23,533 bases of DNA, taken from positions 1-23,533 of IMG/VR virus record IMGVR_UViG_3300042507_003783; one strand, written 5' to 3'. Made by a program: the position numbers and the translations under genes. The notes below the pieces were generated by a model that saw only the letters and a list, made by a program, of their open reading frames with translations, was not told the DNA's origin and searched no databases. This DNA comes from a virus. This document shows, piece by piece, positions 5,807 through 13,159 of this stretch; the first letter of the stretch is position 1, and every line of letters starts with the position of its first letter.

Positions 5807-8091
5807 TTACGTCGTCTCCTAACGGCCTTACTATCTCCAGTTGGCGCACCGCCACCTGAACTGCTGCCTCCAGTTGACCCTCCAGTCGTTGTTGCAGCGG
5901 CTGCTGCGGCTGCTGCTGCGGCATTAATAGCAGCACCTGCAGCGACTACAGTTGCTACAACCATTTGTGTTGCTTCTTCGCGTTCTTCTGGTGACATGTC
6001 TGCACCAATACTTCCCAGTGCAAGAAGAACTTGACCTGGGTCATCAAATATTTCGCCAATTAATTCTGAAGGGTTTTCAAGGAGGGTGAGGGCTGCTGCA
6101 ACTTCTGCAGTAATGATAACTGGATTACCCTCTTCATCGGTTCTAACATCAACAGGTGTTTCAGGAGGCAAGTCACTGTAAGTAATTCCAGCCTCTTGTA
6201 AAGTCTCGCTAGATACGGCTTCCCCTGGTTGTAGGTTTTCCACAATCGCTGTGACAACAGCAGTTACCTCTGCGGCTGTTAACTTGCCATCAGCAAGTGC
6301 GTCAGAGATGACGGTTTCTGGTGTAGGCTGTGGGGATGATTCTTCAGACTGATTTTCTTGCTCTTGGTTGTCTTGTTCTTGCTCTTCTGATTCTTCAGAA
6401 GGGGGTGCGTCCACAGGGTCCTCGGTTCCGTCAGTTTCTTCGGGGGATGTGGGTTGTGACTCTTCTTCTGTGGGGGTCTGCTCTTGCTCTGTATCTGAAT
6501 CAGTAGGTTCCTCAGATGAGTCTGGTTGTTGATTATCGTCATCTACAGGAGCATCTTCAGGATTCTCTTCATCGGTTGGGGTGTCTGACGGAGTGTCATC
6601 TTCTGGAGCATCCGTTGGCTCCTCTTCCTGATTTTGTGTTTCCTCTTCGGAAGGTTCTTCTGGATTCTCTTCAGGAGATTCAGGTTCTGCAGTCACTGGT
6701 GACTCCACAGGATTCTCTGGTTGAGGCTGAGGCTCTGGTTGAGGTTCTGGAGCCGTGGGTTCAGAAGGAGGAGTAGGTGAAGAAGGTTCTGGTTGTGGTG
6801 TTGGCTCTGGCTGCGGCGTTGGTGTTGGCTCTGGTTGTGGTGCGGGAGTTGGCACAGGTTCTGGAAGAGGCTGAGGAGTAGGTGATGGAGTTGGTTCTGG
6901 TGTTGGTTCCACTACTGGTGGGACTACTGGTGTGGGTGTTGGTTCGATGGGAACAGGAGTAGGCGTTGGAGTTGGTTCTGGGGTTGGTGTTGGGGTTGGT
7001 GTTGGCTCTGGGGTTGGTGTTGGGGTTGGTGTTGGTTCTGGTGTGGGCGTGGGAGTCGGAGTGGGCTCAGGTGTTGGCGCGACAGGAGTCGGAGCAAGTT
7101 CAACAGGTTGAGTAACTTGGGTAATACCTGCTTGCTCTAGCGGAACTACTGTTCCGTTTTGTAATCTAGCACCCGTGCGTTCGCCTCCATACAGCGGACC
7201 ATCTACTGTGTATGTATAAGCAACAGTTCCATCAGTTTGAACCTGTCCTGTAATAACAATTTGTGTTACTTCACCAGTCATAGTTCCAAATCGTCGATAA
7301 GCACCGTCTACTTGAAAACCACCATCACTTGTCCTAATAATGAAGTGTGTATCTGGCATTTGATTAGGCAGTGCCCACCAGTCACGAGATTCAATTGAGA
7401 TAGATGGAGTATTTGGGTAGGTCCAGTAAGTCCCATCAGGCTGACCAAAGGTAATCACGGAATTTGTAGTAGCATACACGTCCGTATATGTAACGCCGTT
7501 AAACACAACTGATGTTGTTAACGGAATTCTGTAGGAAGTGTCGTCTCCACCAGCAGTAACTGTTTCTGTTACAACAGGTGGCGGAGTAAGTTGAGAGGTA
7601 ACTAATGGGTCAGATGGTGTGGTTTCTGTTTGGTTTGGGGTTGGGGTTGGCTCTGGACTGGGTGTTGGTGAAGGTGATGTTGAAGTCTCTGAAGGAGAGG
7701 GTGAAGGCTCTGGAGTCGGTGATTGAGTTGGACTCGGCTCAGAAGATGGAGCGGGTGTTGGCTCTAGAGTCGAGGTTGCGGTTGGAGTCGGAGAAGGTTC
7801 AGGAGTTGGTGATGGAGTTGAAGTTTGCTCAGGCGAAGGTGATGGCTCTGGAGTTGGACTTGGAGAGGGTTCGGTCGAAGACTCTGTGGAAGGAGTAGGT
7901 GTTGTCTCTGGACTTTGTGTGGGTTCTGGGGTTGGCGCTGTTGTTTCTTGTGGCGCAGGTGGCGCAGAGGTTGTTTCCTCTGCATGCGCAGGAAGAATCG
8001 ACAGAAGCAGATAAATAAATGCTGCCCCTAGTAAAAAGTTTAAACGACTAAAGAAACCAGATTGTGCTGCGGATGAACGCAGTAAGTTCAA
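5803..8091 (-). CDS. Very large secreted or membrane-anchored Pro/Thr/Glu-repeat protein (about 762 aa)
   Basis: N-terminal hydrophobic signal or anchor (about residues 17-37, [19 protein letters not shown], with AHA as a signal peptidase-like site), then about 140 residues of Pro/Ser/Thr/Glu repeats, a beta-rich globular domain of about 150 residues ([20 protein letters not shown], reminiscent of nidogen-like domains), a second PTPTPEPTP repeat tract, a very acidic Glu/Pro/Asp tract, a C-terminal alpha-helical region with an EF-hand-like ADGKLTAAE, a run of alanines and an RRRRK end. There is no ATG: TTG at 8091 has GAGGGG four bases upstream; another TTG at 8127 lacks a binding site. The design resembles a wall-spanning surface protein and is unusual for a phage. 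Possible roles are host-surface modification, superinfection exclusion or a virion fibre; none is shown. Confidence 0.85.
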   Translation of the reverse strand: MNLLRSSAAQSGFFSRLNFLLGAAFIYLLLSILPAHAEETTSAPPAPQETTAPTPEPTQSPETTPTPSTESSTEPSPSPTPEPSPSPEQTSTPSPTPEPSPTPTATSTLEPTPAPSSEPSPTQSPTPEPSPSPSETSTSPSPTPSPEPTPTPNQTETTPSDPLVTSQLTPPPVVTETVTAGGDDTSYRIPLTTSVVFNGVTYTDVYATTNSVITFGQPDGTYWTYPNTPSISIESRDWWALPNQMPDTHFIIRTSDGGFQVDGAYRRFGTMTGEVTQIVITGQVQTDGTVAYTYTVDGPLYGGERTGARLQNGTVVPLEQAGITQVTQPVELAPTPVAPTPEPTPTPTPTPEPTPTPTPTPEPTPTPTPTPEPTPTPTPVPIEPTPTPVVPPVVEPTPEPTPSPTPQPLPEPVPTPAPQPEPTPTPQPEPTPQPEPSSPTPPSEPTAPEPQPEPQPQPENPVESPVTAEPESPEENPEEPSEEETQNQEEEPTDAPEDDTPSDTPTDEENPEDAPVDDDNQQPDSSEEPTDSDTEQEQTPTEEESQPTSPEETDGTEDPVDAPPSEESEEQEQDNQEQENQSEESSPQPTPETVISDALADGKLTAAEVTAVVTAIVENLQPGEAVSSETLQEAGITYSDLPPETPVDVRTDEEGNPVIITAEVAAALTLLENPSELIGEIFDDPGQVLLALGSIGADMSPEEREEATQMVVATVVAAGAAINAAAAAAAAAATTTGGSTGGSSSGGGAPTGDSKAVRRRRK
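6971..7060 (-). repeat. 30-bp tandem repeat encoding the [10 protein letters not shown] units
   Basis: Units 6971-7000 and 7001-7030 differ by a single base; 7031-7060 is a third, diverged unit. Each encodes ten residues of Pro-Thr-rich linker. The near identity suggests recent expansion by slippage or recombination, so linker length probably varies between relatives. Confidence 0.85.
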
Positions 8092-8135
8092 GAAACCCCT
8101 CGGAATCTTTTGGTTTGTGCCCCTCAAAGACTAGT

Positions 8136-8366
8136 TTACACTGGTTTCCAGTTTCTTCGCACGATTAATTTAGACGCAGGATTTTGTGAGTTAACAGACT
8201 CGCCTTGTACGCCTTTACCACGATTACTCCACGACACAACGCTAGGTTCTGCTTTTGATTTATATCCTAAATTAACGTTGTAACCAAAATGTTGTTTAAT
8301 TCCACGACGTTGATTAACTCGTAACGTTTGTCGTTGCATTTTTGGTGAACCAAATACTTCATCCAT
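8136..8366 (-). CDS. Unknown basic 76-aa protein
   Basis: No family recognised. The protein is basic and rich in Asn, Ser and Arg (QTLRVNQRRGIKQHFGYNVN, then VVSWSNRGKGVQGES), with no cysteines, TM segment or obvious coiled coil. The ATG at 8366 follows one base after the stop of the upstream gene at 8368. Its stop lies 44 bases before the chosen start of the large repeat protein. Confidence 0.7.
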   Translation of the reverse strand: MDEVFGSPKMQRQTLRVNQRRGIKQHFGYNVNLGYKSKAEPSVVSWSNRGKGVQGESVNSQNPASKLIVRRNWKPV

Positions 8367-8367
8367 T

Positions 8368-8724
8368 TTAACTTACTCCTGCCGCACCATTAAATGTTGT
8401 TCCACCAATTCCCATAGTGTCAGCAGTATTTGCTGTCTTTTTTGATTTGCTCATTTTTTTAGGGGGATTTGGAATTTCGTTAGTTACTGCACCAGAGCCC
8501 ATTGCTCCAATCATATTTGGATAATTGCTATACCAATATCCAGCACCTGTATAACCTGATTCTTTTTTACGACCAAAACGACGCATCTGTTGTTCTTCTA
8601 CGTTTGGGCTTTTATTAAATTGAGGTGCAAGTCCATTTACTCGTGGTCCGATGCTATAGCGTCCGTACGTGCCCGTACGACCGCCCATCATTCCAACGCC
8701 AACTCTATAGAGATTGCTTGCCAT
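8368..8724 (-). CDS. Unknown glycine/methionine-rich protein, 118 aa
   Basis: Not recognised. Starts MASNLYRVGVGMMGGRTG; the middle has aromatic glycine-rich sequence (GYTGAGYWYSNYPNMIG) and the C-terminus has a Lys/Pro patch (NPPKKMSKSKKTAN). I start it at ATG 8724, which overlaps the upstream gene by 20 bases; GAGG is about 12 bases upstream. Frames extending to 8748 or 8757 lack any binding site. The low-complexity composition suggests a virion-associated or disordered protein. Confidence 0.7.
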   Translation of the reverse strand: MASNLYRVGVGMMGGRTGTYGRYSIGPRVNGLAPQFNKSPNVEEQQMRRFGRKKESGYTGAGYWYSNYPNMIGAMGSGAVTNEIPNPPKKMSKSKKTANTADTMGIGGTTFNGAAGVS

Positions 8725-8914
8725 AATTAAACACCGCCTCTGGGTCATATACTTCAATTGCTTGTGAGACTAATTCTCTTGCTATCTGTCGTCCATGATG
8801 ACCGCAAAAGTAAAGAGGTCCAGACATAAGTGTTGCTCGAACCATTGCTTGAGAACCACACTTATCGCAGCGGTCAAAGGTTGTTAGTGGGGCCTTGGTC
8901 TCTGTAAGAGTCAC
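8705..8914 (-). CDS. DUF7455-type zinc-ribbon protein, 69 aa
   Basis: Matches a small actinobacterial family I know as DUF7455: RCDKCGSQAMVRATL, then GPLYFCGHHGR, giving CxxC and CxHH ligands for one zinc, followed by a helical tail. In actinobacterial chromosomes such genes are conserved and of unclear function. A copy in a phage suggests acquisition from an actinobacterial host or long association with one. The start is a GTG at 8914 with AGAGGAG directly upstream (very short spacing), since no other in-frame start precedes the zinc ligands. Confidence 0.83.
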   Translation of the reverse strand: MTLTETKAPLTTFDRCDKCGSQAMVRATLMSGPLYFCGHHGRQIARELVSQAIEVYDPEAVFNYGKQSL

Positions 8915-8927
8915 TCCTCTATTTTGC

Positions 8928-8955
8928 CCTATAAAAGAGGTTGTGTTAGGGTCAA
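8928..8955 (-). promoter_or_regulatory. Candidate sigma-70-type promoter for the leftward genes from 8914
   Basis: On the minus strand, TTGACC (plus positions 8950-8955) and TATAGG (8928-8933) are separated by 16 bases. The expected transcription start would be near 8921, leaving a very short leader with the AGAGGAG site in front of the GTG at 8914. It lies in one of the few inter-gene spaces on this strand. Confidence 0.4.
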
Positions 8956-8958
8956 GTC

Positions 8959-9090
8959 ATGATTAGACAACTTATACGACAAGTCATTTGTAGACACAAG
9001 ACTTCTGAAGGTATTTCTTGTCCTTTTACAGGGGTTACTTACACAATGTGCGTTTCTTGTGGGAAACGATTAGCAGCAACTAACCCTTAA
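8959..9090 (+). CDS. Small plus-strand zinc-finger-like protein, 43 aa
   Basis: Open frame from ATG 8959 to TAA 9088-9090. The product has CRHK near residue 11, a C-P-F turn, then CVSCGKR near residue 33, the spacing of a small phage zinc-binding protein (C/H pair followed by CxxCG). It is the only convincing gene on the plus strand left of 20.8 kb. Its 3' end overlaps the endolysin 3' end by four bases; the palindrome TTAA supplies both stop codons. There is no strong Shine-Dalgarno (only AGGGT about 8 bases upstream). Confidence 0.55.
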   Translation: MIRQLIRQVICRHKTSEGISCPFTGVTYTMCVSCGKRLAATNP

Positions 9091-9662
9091 AGAGGACGTT
9101 TACATTCACTACAGACTTTTGTTTCTGCAGATTGTGATGAAGAAGGTTTTGCTGCTCCAGCACCTTTAAACTTTGGACGACCAAAGCCAACAATAGAAAT
9201 CATTACATTCTTTTTGTTTTTCTTGTAGGCACGAAGTTGCTTGCAAACTTCTCCACCGTTTCTTTGACTTCCCTTTTTGTTGCTTGAAGTATTTCCCTCA
9301 ATACACCAAACAGTGCCATCACCGTTGTCTTCAATCACGATTCCTACGTGAGAAATTCTATCGACACCGTCTGATGGGAAATCAAAATAGGCAATATCTC
9401 CTGGCTCTGGGTCTGCAACATCTCCATCAATCCAGGCTCCAGCCTTCTTAAAAGATGCAGCACCGTTTGGAGTGTAAACAGTGTTAGGAATTTTTACGGA
9501 CGCCTCGTTCCCGCACCACATAACGAAACTTCCGCACCATGGTTGGAAGTTAGCCTTAGTAAAGGCACCATACTTTGTTTCGTTATCTTTAGGTCCTTCA
9601 ATAACGCCAATCTCTGCTTTAGCAACCTCAATAAGGCGTGCTGCTGTTCCTTGCTCTGCCAT
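9087..9662 (-). CDS. CHAP-domain endolysin (peptidoglycan amidase/endopeptidase), 191 aa
   Basis: Cleaves host peptidoglycan at the end of infection. The CHAP cysteine-histidine dyad is visible: QPWCGSFVMWC with Cys43 and DRISHVGIV with His105, then CIEGNTS with Glu122 as likely third residue. The PGDIAYFDF strand between them is typical. The tail after about 165 is Ser/Ala-rich with a final CSECKRPL, half of a zinc ribbon, perhaps a wall-binding remnant. Start ATG 9662 shares a base with the stop of the holin-like gene upstream (TAATG); a TTG five codons earlier is less likely. No signal peptide, so export should depend on a holin, which fits the neighbour. Confidence 0.92.
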   Translation of the reverse strand: MAEQGTAARLIEVAKAEIGVIEGPKDNETKYGAFTKANFQPWCGSFVMWCGNEASVKIPNTVYTPNGAASFKKAGAWIDGDVADPEPGDIAYFDFPSDGVDRISHVGIVIEDNGDGTVWCIEGNTSSNKKGSQRNGGEVCKQLRAYKKNKKNVMISIVGFGRPKFKGAGAAKPSSSQSAETKVCSECKRPL

Positions 9663-10105
9663 TAGTCTTTGTCCCAATCTGTATCAACTGGTTGTTCTTC
9701 TGGCATTGCGCCATCAGGCTTCTTGGCAAGACGTGCTCTTACCTCGTCAAGTTCTGCATCGAGTTTATCTTCTGCCATTTTGATTTCAGATTCTAACTTT
9801 TTGTCTGCTTGAGTATTCCTAGCATCAATGTCTTTATTTGCCATCTGTGCTGCCATTACATCCTTTGCACCACTCTGACCAATCAATAGACCAGCAAGAG
9901 TTCCTGTGATAAAGGTTGCAACACTTCCTAGAACGTTAAAGAACATCTTGTCGTTCTCAGACTGTGCTCCGATTGGTTGAGTAACAAACAGAAGGCCGTA
10001 GAGTATTCCTACAGCAGTGAGGAACAGGATAGACCCTAGCGTAATTCCTAAAATAAACTTCAGGCGAGCATCAAGGTCTTGTGGTGTAAGTCTTTCTTTA
10101 GCCAT
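9662..10105 (-). CDS. Two-TM holin-like protein with coiled-coil tail, 147 aa
   Basis: Two hydrophobic segments (about residues 18-42, ILGITLGSILFLTAVGILYG, and 58-77, VLGSVATFITGTLAGLLIG) followed by a long charged coiled coil (about 84-125, with ADKKLESEIKMAEDKLDAEL) and an acidic end. It lies directly upstream of, and overlaps, the endolysin gene, which is the classic holin-endolysin order. The long cytoplasmic coiled coil is bigger than in most holins, so a structural membrane protein remains possible. Confidence 0.75.
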   Translation of the reverse strand: MAKERLTPQDLDARLKFILGITLGSILFLTAVGILYGLLFVTQPIGAQSENDKMFFNVLGSVATFITGTLAGLLIGQSGAKDVMAAQMANKDIDARNTQADKKLESEIKMAEDKLDAELDEVRARLAKKPDGAMPEEQPVDTDWDKD

Positions 10106-10304
10106 TTGTTGTTCCTTCTGTTTCTACTGTGACGTTAGTGTTTAGGTCTTTCGGACAAGTATTGTTCACTTCACAAACTGGTGGCTTGCACTCTGCCATC
10201 TCCCAGTTTGTTGGGTCTTGGCAAGGATAGCGGTAGAACCCTTGGTAACCACAACCCGACAGTACGGCCGCTAGGACCGATGCAAGAAGAATTCGTTTGA
10301 ACAC
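10098..10304 (-). CDS. Small secreted lipoprotein, 68 aa
   Basis: N-terminal lipoprotein signal: MFKRILLASVLAAVLSGC with lipobox LSGC and Cys18 as the lipidated residue. The mature part has several more cysteines (YPCQDPTNWEMAEC, PPVCEVNNTCPKDL) that could form disulfides. I know similar small phage lipoproteins next to lysis genes; in phages of Gram-negative hosts such proteins may be spanins. Start is a GTG at 10304 with no clear Shine-Dalgarno. It overlaps the holin-like gene by 8 bases. Confidence 0.8.
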   Translation of the reverse strand: MFKRILLASVLAAVLSGCGYQGFYRYPCQDPTNWEMAECKPPVCEVNNTCPKDLNTNVTVETEGTTNG

Positions 10305-10324
10305 AGGACAATTATCAGTCCTGT
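10303..10324. repeat. 7-bp inverted repeat over the lipoprotein start
   Basis: ACAGGAC (10303-10309) and GTCCTGT (10318-10324) flank an 8-base spacer. In the minus-strand mRNA the stem includes the lipoprotein GTG start region and the loop holds the stop codon of the gene at 10315-10578. A ribosome finishing the upstream gene would open the stem, which would couple translation of the two genes. Confidence 0.4.
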
Positions 10325-10578
10325 TGGATTCCCATACGTTCTAAATACAGTTCTTTTTCGCTCATTAGGTACTCCTCAATGCGTTTGTGCTGCTCTTGAG
10401 CCTTCTCTTCTGTGGCTTTTACTTGGTCTTCCGTTAATTCACCCATGGCATCCTTGATGGTCTCTATTGCTAGGTCTAACTCTGTTTTAGCAAGGGCAGC
10501 CTTTAACTGGGCTTGCTTCCACAAAAACTCTGCGTGTTCTATTTTTCTTTGCTTTCTCTTATCTTGTGTTTTAGACAT
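10315..10578 (-). CDS. Charged coiled-coil protein, 87 aa
   Basis: Function unknown. Almost entirely predicted helix with heptad-like spacing and high charge (KRKQRKIEHAEFLWKQAQLK, then AKTELDLAIETIKDAM). No cysteines, signal or TM. ATG 10578 has GAGG six bases upstream and overlaps the 3' end of the nuclease-like gene by 8 bases. Such proteins in phages may be scaffold-like or regulatory; nothing here decides this. Confidence 0.75.
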   Translation of the reverse strand: MSKTQDKRKQRKIEHAEFLWKQAQLKAALAKTELDLAIETIKDAMGELTEDQVKATEEKAQEQHKRIEEYLMSEKELYLERMGIQQD

Positions 10579-11077
10579 GTGTCACCTCTGGTATGGAATC
10601 GTTGAACTCCGTTAATGGGATTCTCCATGAGCCTTCAGGCACATATCGCCATTCGTCTCTCTGTACGTCTTCCATTCGTATCCATCCATAAACTTCTACT
10701 TCTGAGTAGTAGTCTCGGTCAAGTACGCGGGCGCCTACGAGAAGTCGTCCAGGCTTAACATCTTTAGGAAATACTGGAATCTCATCTCGTGTTCTAACGC
10801 TCTTAACTTCAATGTTAGGACTAACATCAGGGATGTGTTGTCTAAATGGATGCTCTTCGTTTGTATAGAACGGGAATGTCAAAGGCAGCCTGTAAAGTTT
10901 TGCTACGGCATATTCAGCAACGATAGTTCTTACATTTGCTGAAATCTCTGGTTCTAGTTTGGCTTTGTTATCTCCTGCGTAATTGGGGCGGTCAGTAGAG
11001 CCCCACTTCATCATCCAACGATTAAGTGCAATGTCTGCACAGGCTCTTACTTCTTCTTTGCTTAGGCTAACAATCAT
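10571..11077 (-). CDS. Putative PD-(D/E)XK-fold nuclease, 168 aa
   Basis: Contains the core signature of the restriction-endonuclease-like fold: a helix with AEYAVAK (Glu55), then IPDVSPNIEVKSVRTRDEI with Asp84 and the ExK pair Glu90/Lys92, in a predicted strand followed by helix or strand elements (RLLVGARVLD, VEVYGWIRMEDV). Proteins of this kind occur in many actinophages without known function; they could act in DNA processing, in degradation of host DNA or in recombination. Length fits a stand-alone domain. ATG 11077 has a weak GTAGG-like site. There are 81 bases to the Hsp20 gene upstream. Confidence 0.7.
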   Translation of the reverse strand: MIVSLSKEEVRACADIALNRWMMKWGSTDRPNYAGDNKAKLEPEISANVRTIVAEYAVAKLYRLPLTFPFYTNEEHPFRQHIPDVSPNIEVKSVRTRDEIPVFPKDVKPGRLLVGARVLDRDYYSEVEVYGWIRMEDVQRDEWRYVPEGSWRIPLTEFNDSIPEVTHV

Positions 11078-11158
11078 GCGATGAGCCTACCAGATGTAAA
11101 TGGGCAGTTTTTGCGTGCTCATACCCAGGAGCCTCTTATTAAGTTGTGTTTACGAAGA

Positions 11159-11659
11159 TTACTGGATGTCTATGGTTCTTGGCTTCTTATGCTCAGGGAT
11201 TTCTCGCTCTAAGCGAATCGACAGGATTCCGTCTGTCATTGAGGCCTTTACTACCTTTACATCGTCTCCCAAAACAAAGTTCTTCTCAAAGGTTCTGGCT
11301 GCAATTCCCTTGTGTAGGTAATCTGCATCATCTCCTTCTTTAGAGCCTTTAACCAGCAGTTGATTCTCTGTAGAAGTGATTTCAATCTCTTCTTTTGAAA
11401 ATCCAGCAGCAGCAATCTCAATGATGTAATTCTCATCATCATCTACCCTGACAATGTTGTACGGAGGATATGTCTGCTTTGGGGTATTGCGAAGCCCTTC
11501 AATAAGACCAAATTGGCGTTCAAGGCCAATAGTCATAGAGTTTAGAATTGGATTTATTAAATCAAATGGGTTTACAGGTTTTAACTCTGTTTTGTGTTCG
11601 TATTGTTTATAGTCGGGATATCTATCCCAGGTTTTTTTCTTCATAGGTTCCATCTGCAT
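11159..11659 (-). CDS. Small heat shock protein, Hsp20/alpha-crystallin family, 166 aa
   Basis: ATP-independent chaperone that holds unfolding proteins. The alpha-crystallin domain spans about residues 65-155: PPYNIVRVDDDENYIIEIAA, the typical FSKEEIEI, LLVKGSKE, then RTFEKNFVLGDDV and the end signature MTDGILSIRLEREIPE, with a short C-terminal extension ending IDIQ that gives an I-x-I-like motif. The N-terminal region with NPFDLINPILNSMTIGLERQF resembles IbpA-type proteins. ATG 11659 has AGGAG six bases upstream. A CRP/GlxR-type operator lies about 69 bases before the start. Phage-carried hsp20 genes are known in several marine and freshwater phages and may help capsid or tail assembly. Confidence 0.93.
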   Translation of the reverse strand: MQMEPMKKKTWDRYPDYKQYEHKTELKPVNPFDLINPILNSMTIGLERQFGLIEGLRNTPKQTYPPYNIVRVDDDENYIIEIAAAGFSKEEIEITSTENQLLVKGSKEGDDADYLHKGIAARTFEKNFVLGDDVKVVKASMTDGILSIRLEREIPEHKKPRTIDIQ

Positions 11660-11727
11660 AATCTCTCCTTAGACGAGACTAGGTTATGGCTCCCAAATGG
11701 CGAGCCGTAGATGTAACTGTACAGGAG

Positions 11728-11743
11728 TGTGATTTATTTCACA
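11728..11743. promoter_or_regulatory. CRP/GlxR-type operator TGTGA-N6-TCACA
   Basis: A perfect 5+5 inverted repeat, TGTGATTTATTTCACA, in the 88-base gap between the protease gene and hsp20. It equals the core consensus of the CRP/FNR regulator family, including GlxR and Crp of actinobacteria. It could place hsp20 and downstream late genes under a host cAMP-responsive regulator. No convincing -10/-35 pair was found next to it. Confidence 0.5.
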
Positions 11744-11747
11744 AAAG

Positions 11748-12299
11748 TTACTTCTTGTGTTGGGTTTCCTTTTGAAACGGCCCAGAAGTATTGACATCTA
11801 TCTTCTCAGCAACAACCATAGCCTTTTCTGGCTTCACGCCCGCGTACAGGGCTCCAAGAGCATAGGGAGACCCAGAACCTACTCCGTAGAAGCCAGCATC
11901 AGACATGCATACAGACATGTCATCAGCAATATCGAATATCTGTCCATTAGCGGCAACAAGAAGGTTAAATCTGCTTTCACCTGACTTGCCATCAGCCTTA
12001 CCCTCATTGAAGTCGTAACCATTGTCTTCAAGACATTTGCGGAGAGAAGGCATTAGTTTGGCAATAACAAAGTGATAAGTGTCTTTACGGTCCTTTGCGG
12101 ACATAGTAGGAGGTACCCATAGGTGCTGAGCAATGTCGCATGGAGCAACTTCGCCAGAACCTGCAACAAGGTACTCTCCTACCTTGCTAATTTTTTTCAT
12201 CTCAGGGTGTTTGTAACGTCGTCCACCATCAAGTGTCACTTGATTGTCTGCCATAAATAGGCAGTAGTCCTCGTACTGAACTCCAATGATTGTTGTCAT
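11748..12299 (-). CDS. HslV/proteasome beta-like N-terminal-threonine protease, 183 aa
   Basis: Starts MTTIIGVQYEDYCLFMADNQ: removal of Met1 would expose Thr2 as the catalytic Thr1 of the Ntn-hydrolase fold, as in HslV (TTIVxV...AxDGQ). Asp18 sits at the Asp17 position, the MKKI lysine pair (35/36) fits Lys33 with a small insertion, and VAGSGE corresponds to the FAG(G) turn. Near the C-terminus GVGSGSPYALGAL matches the proteasome/HslV G-x-GSG-xYAlaA segment. Length is close to HslV. No HslU-type unfoldase is in the window, so it may work with a host ATPase or alone. ATG 12299 has GGGGAG about five bases upstream. Confidence 0.88.
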   Translation of the reverse strand: MTTIIGVQYEDYCLFMADNQVTLDGGRRYKHPEMKKISKVGEYLVAGSGEVAPCDIAQHLWVPPTMSAKDRKDTYHFVIAKLMPSLRKCLEDNGYDFNEGKADGKSGESRFNLLVAANGQIFDIADDMSVCMSDAGFYGVGSGSPYALGALYAGVKPEKAMVVAEKIDVNTSGPFQKETQHKK

Positions 12300-12409
12300 G
12301 GTCTCCCCTTCGCCTCCAAGACTTAGGATACCAAAGGGGTCAATCAGGGGTTGAGCCTAAAAGGATGTCCATATTGTCCAATTTTGGGTACATTTGAGGC
12401 AAATTAGGC

Positions 12410-13141
12410 TTAAGAGTAACTCTTAGGCTTCCAAAAGAACCTCTTGTATTTATCGTAAATGGCTGACCTCAAGTATGTGTGGGTGTTGTCGCTAAGATGT
12501 TTTTCATCGGTTATCTTCATTTCCCATGAATCTCGTTTAAACGGTATGACTTGAGCAATCGGAGTTCCCGCTAACACTTTTCCTTCAAAATTTGGGTCTT
12601 TAAAAGTAAGTGGAAAAAACACAGCAGCATGGTACGTGTCAGTGTCCACAATTCCAGGAATAATTTGGAAAGGAGTTTCTCCGCTAAAAGGAGATACAAA
12701 AAGGCAAGAGTACCCCTTGGGAGTTTGTATAGCGTATGGGTTGTTAAACTTCAAAACGGCTGGGTCTTGAGGCCTATTAACTGGATATTGTTGAAGTTGT
12801 AACTTTGGATGAAACGCAAAGAAGTCTCCTGACCATGCATAGTCTTTTAGCCCATCAGGTCTATTTGTTACATACAAGTCGCTATCGGTGTACATGATGT
12901 AGCCCGTGGTTAAAGAGTCAAACACAGGCATACACCGTTTAATCGTAGCCCTAGTCTCACCGACATTTGGTCCAAGATTTGCTGGCTCTTTTTTTCCTCC
13001 AACGTAAGAGTCGGAAAGCCTGTACCAATCTGGAATGTTTTTATCAGCAGGTTTTGGAGCAAATATTTCTGGAGAAACACGTTCTTGAAAGAAAGTTATG
13101 GTTTCTGCAGATTTAGGCAATCTTCTTTTACGAGTAAACAT
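12410..13141 (-). CDS. DUF6065-like phage protein, 243 aa
   Basis: The sequence pattern fits a family I recall as DUF6065: IPDWYR near the N-terminus, TIKRCMPVFDSLTTGYIMY, a central NPYAIQTPKGYSCLF, GIVDTDTYHAAVFFP and a C-terminal GTPIAQVIPFKRDSW. The regular beta strands suggest a jelly-roll or double-psi barrel. It is widespread in phages infecting aquatic bacteria; its function is unknown to me. It is followed by a 110-base gap before the protease gene on the transcript and preceded by the thioredoxin gene after 18 bases. Confidence 0.75.
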   Translation of the reverse strand: MFTRKRRLPKSAETITFFQERVSPEIFAPKPADKNIPDWYRLSDSYVGGKKEPANLGPNVGETRATIKRCMPVFDSLTTGYIMYTDSDLYVTNRPDGLKDYAWSGDFFAFHPKLQLQQYPVNRPQDPAVLKFNNPYAIQTPKGYSCLFVSPFSGETPFQIIPGIVDTDTYHAAVFFPLTFKDPNFEGKVLAGTPIAQVIPFKRDSWEMKITDEKHLSDNTHTYLRSAIYDKYKRFFWKPKSYS

Positions 13142-13159
13142 TTGGTTACTAAGTTCTTC

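Noticed and set aside
5774-6034. Plus-strand Ala/Pro-rich frame
   Set aside because: Antisense of the poly-Ala and Gly-rich end of the large repeat protein.
7605-7898. Open plus-strand frame opposite the Pro-rich repeats (also frames near 6516-6776 and minus-strand 7764-7985)
   Set aside because: Long frames opposite or offset to low-complexity Pro/Thr codons arise from the biased base composition; products are repetitive Leu/Val/Glu/Gln with no domain and no ribosome site.
12300-12409. Promoter search in the gap before the HslV-like gene stop/start (TTGACC with TATCCT)
   Set aside because: The hexamers are only 7 bases apart; no properly spaced pair found.
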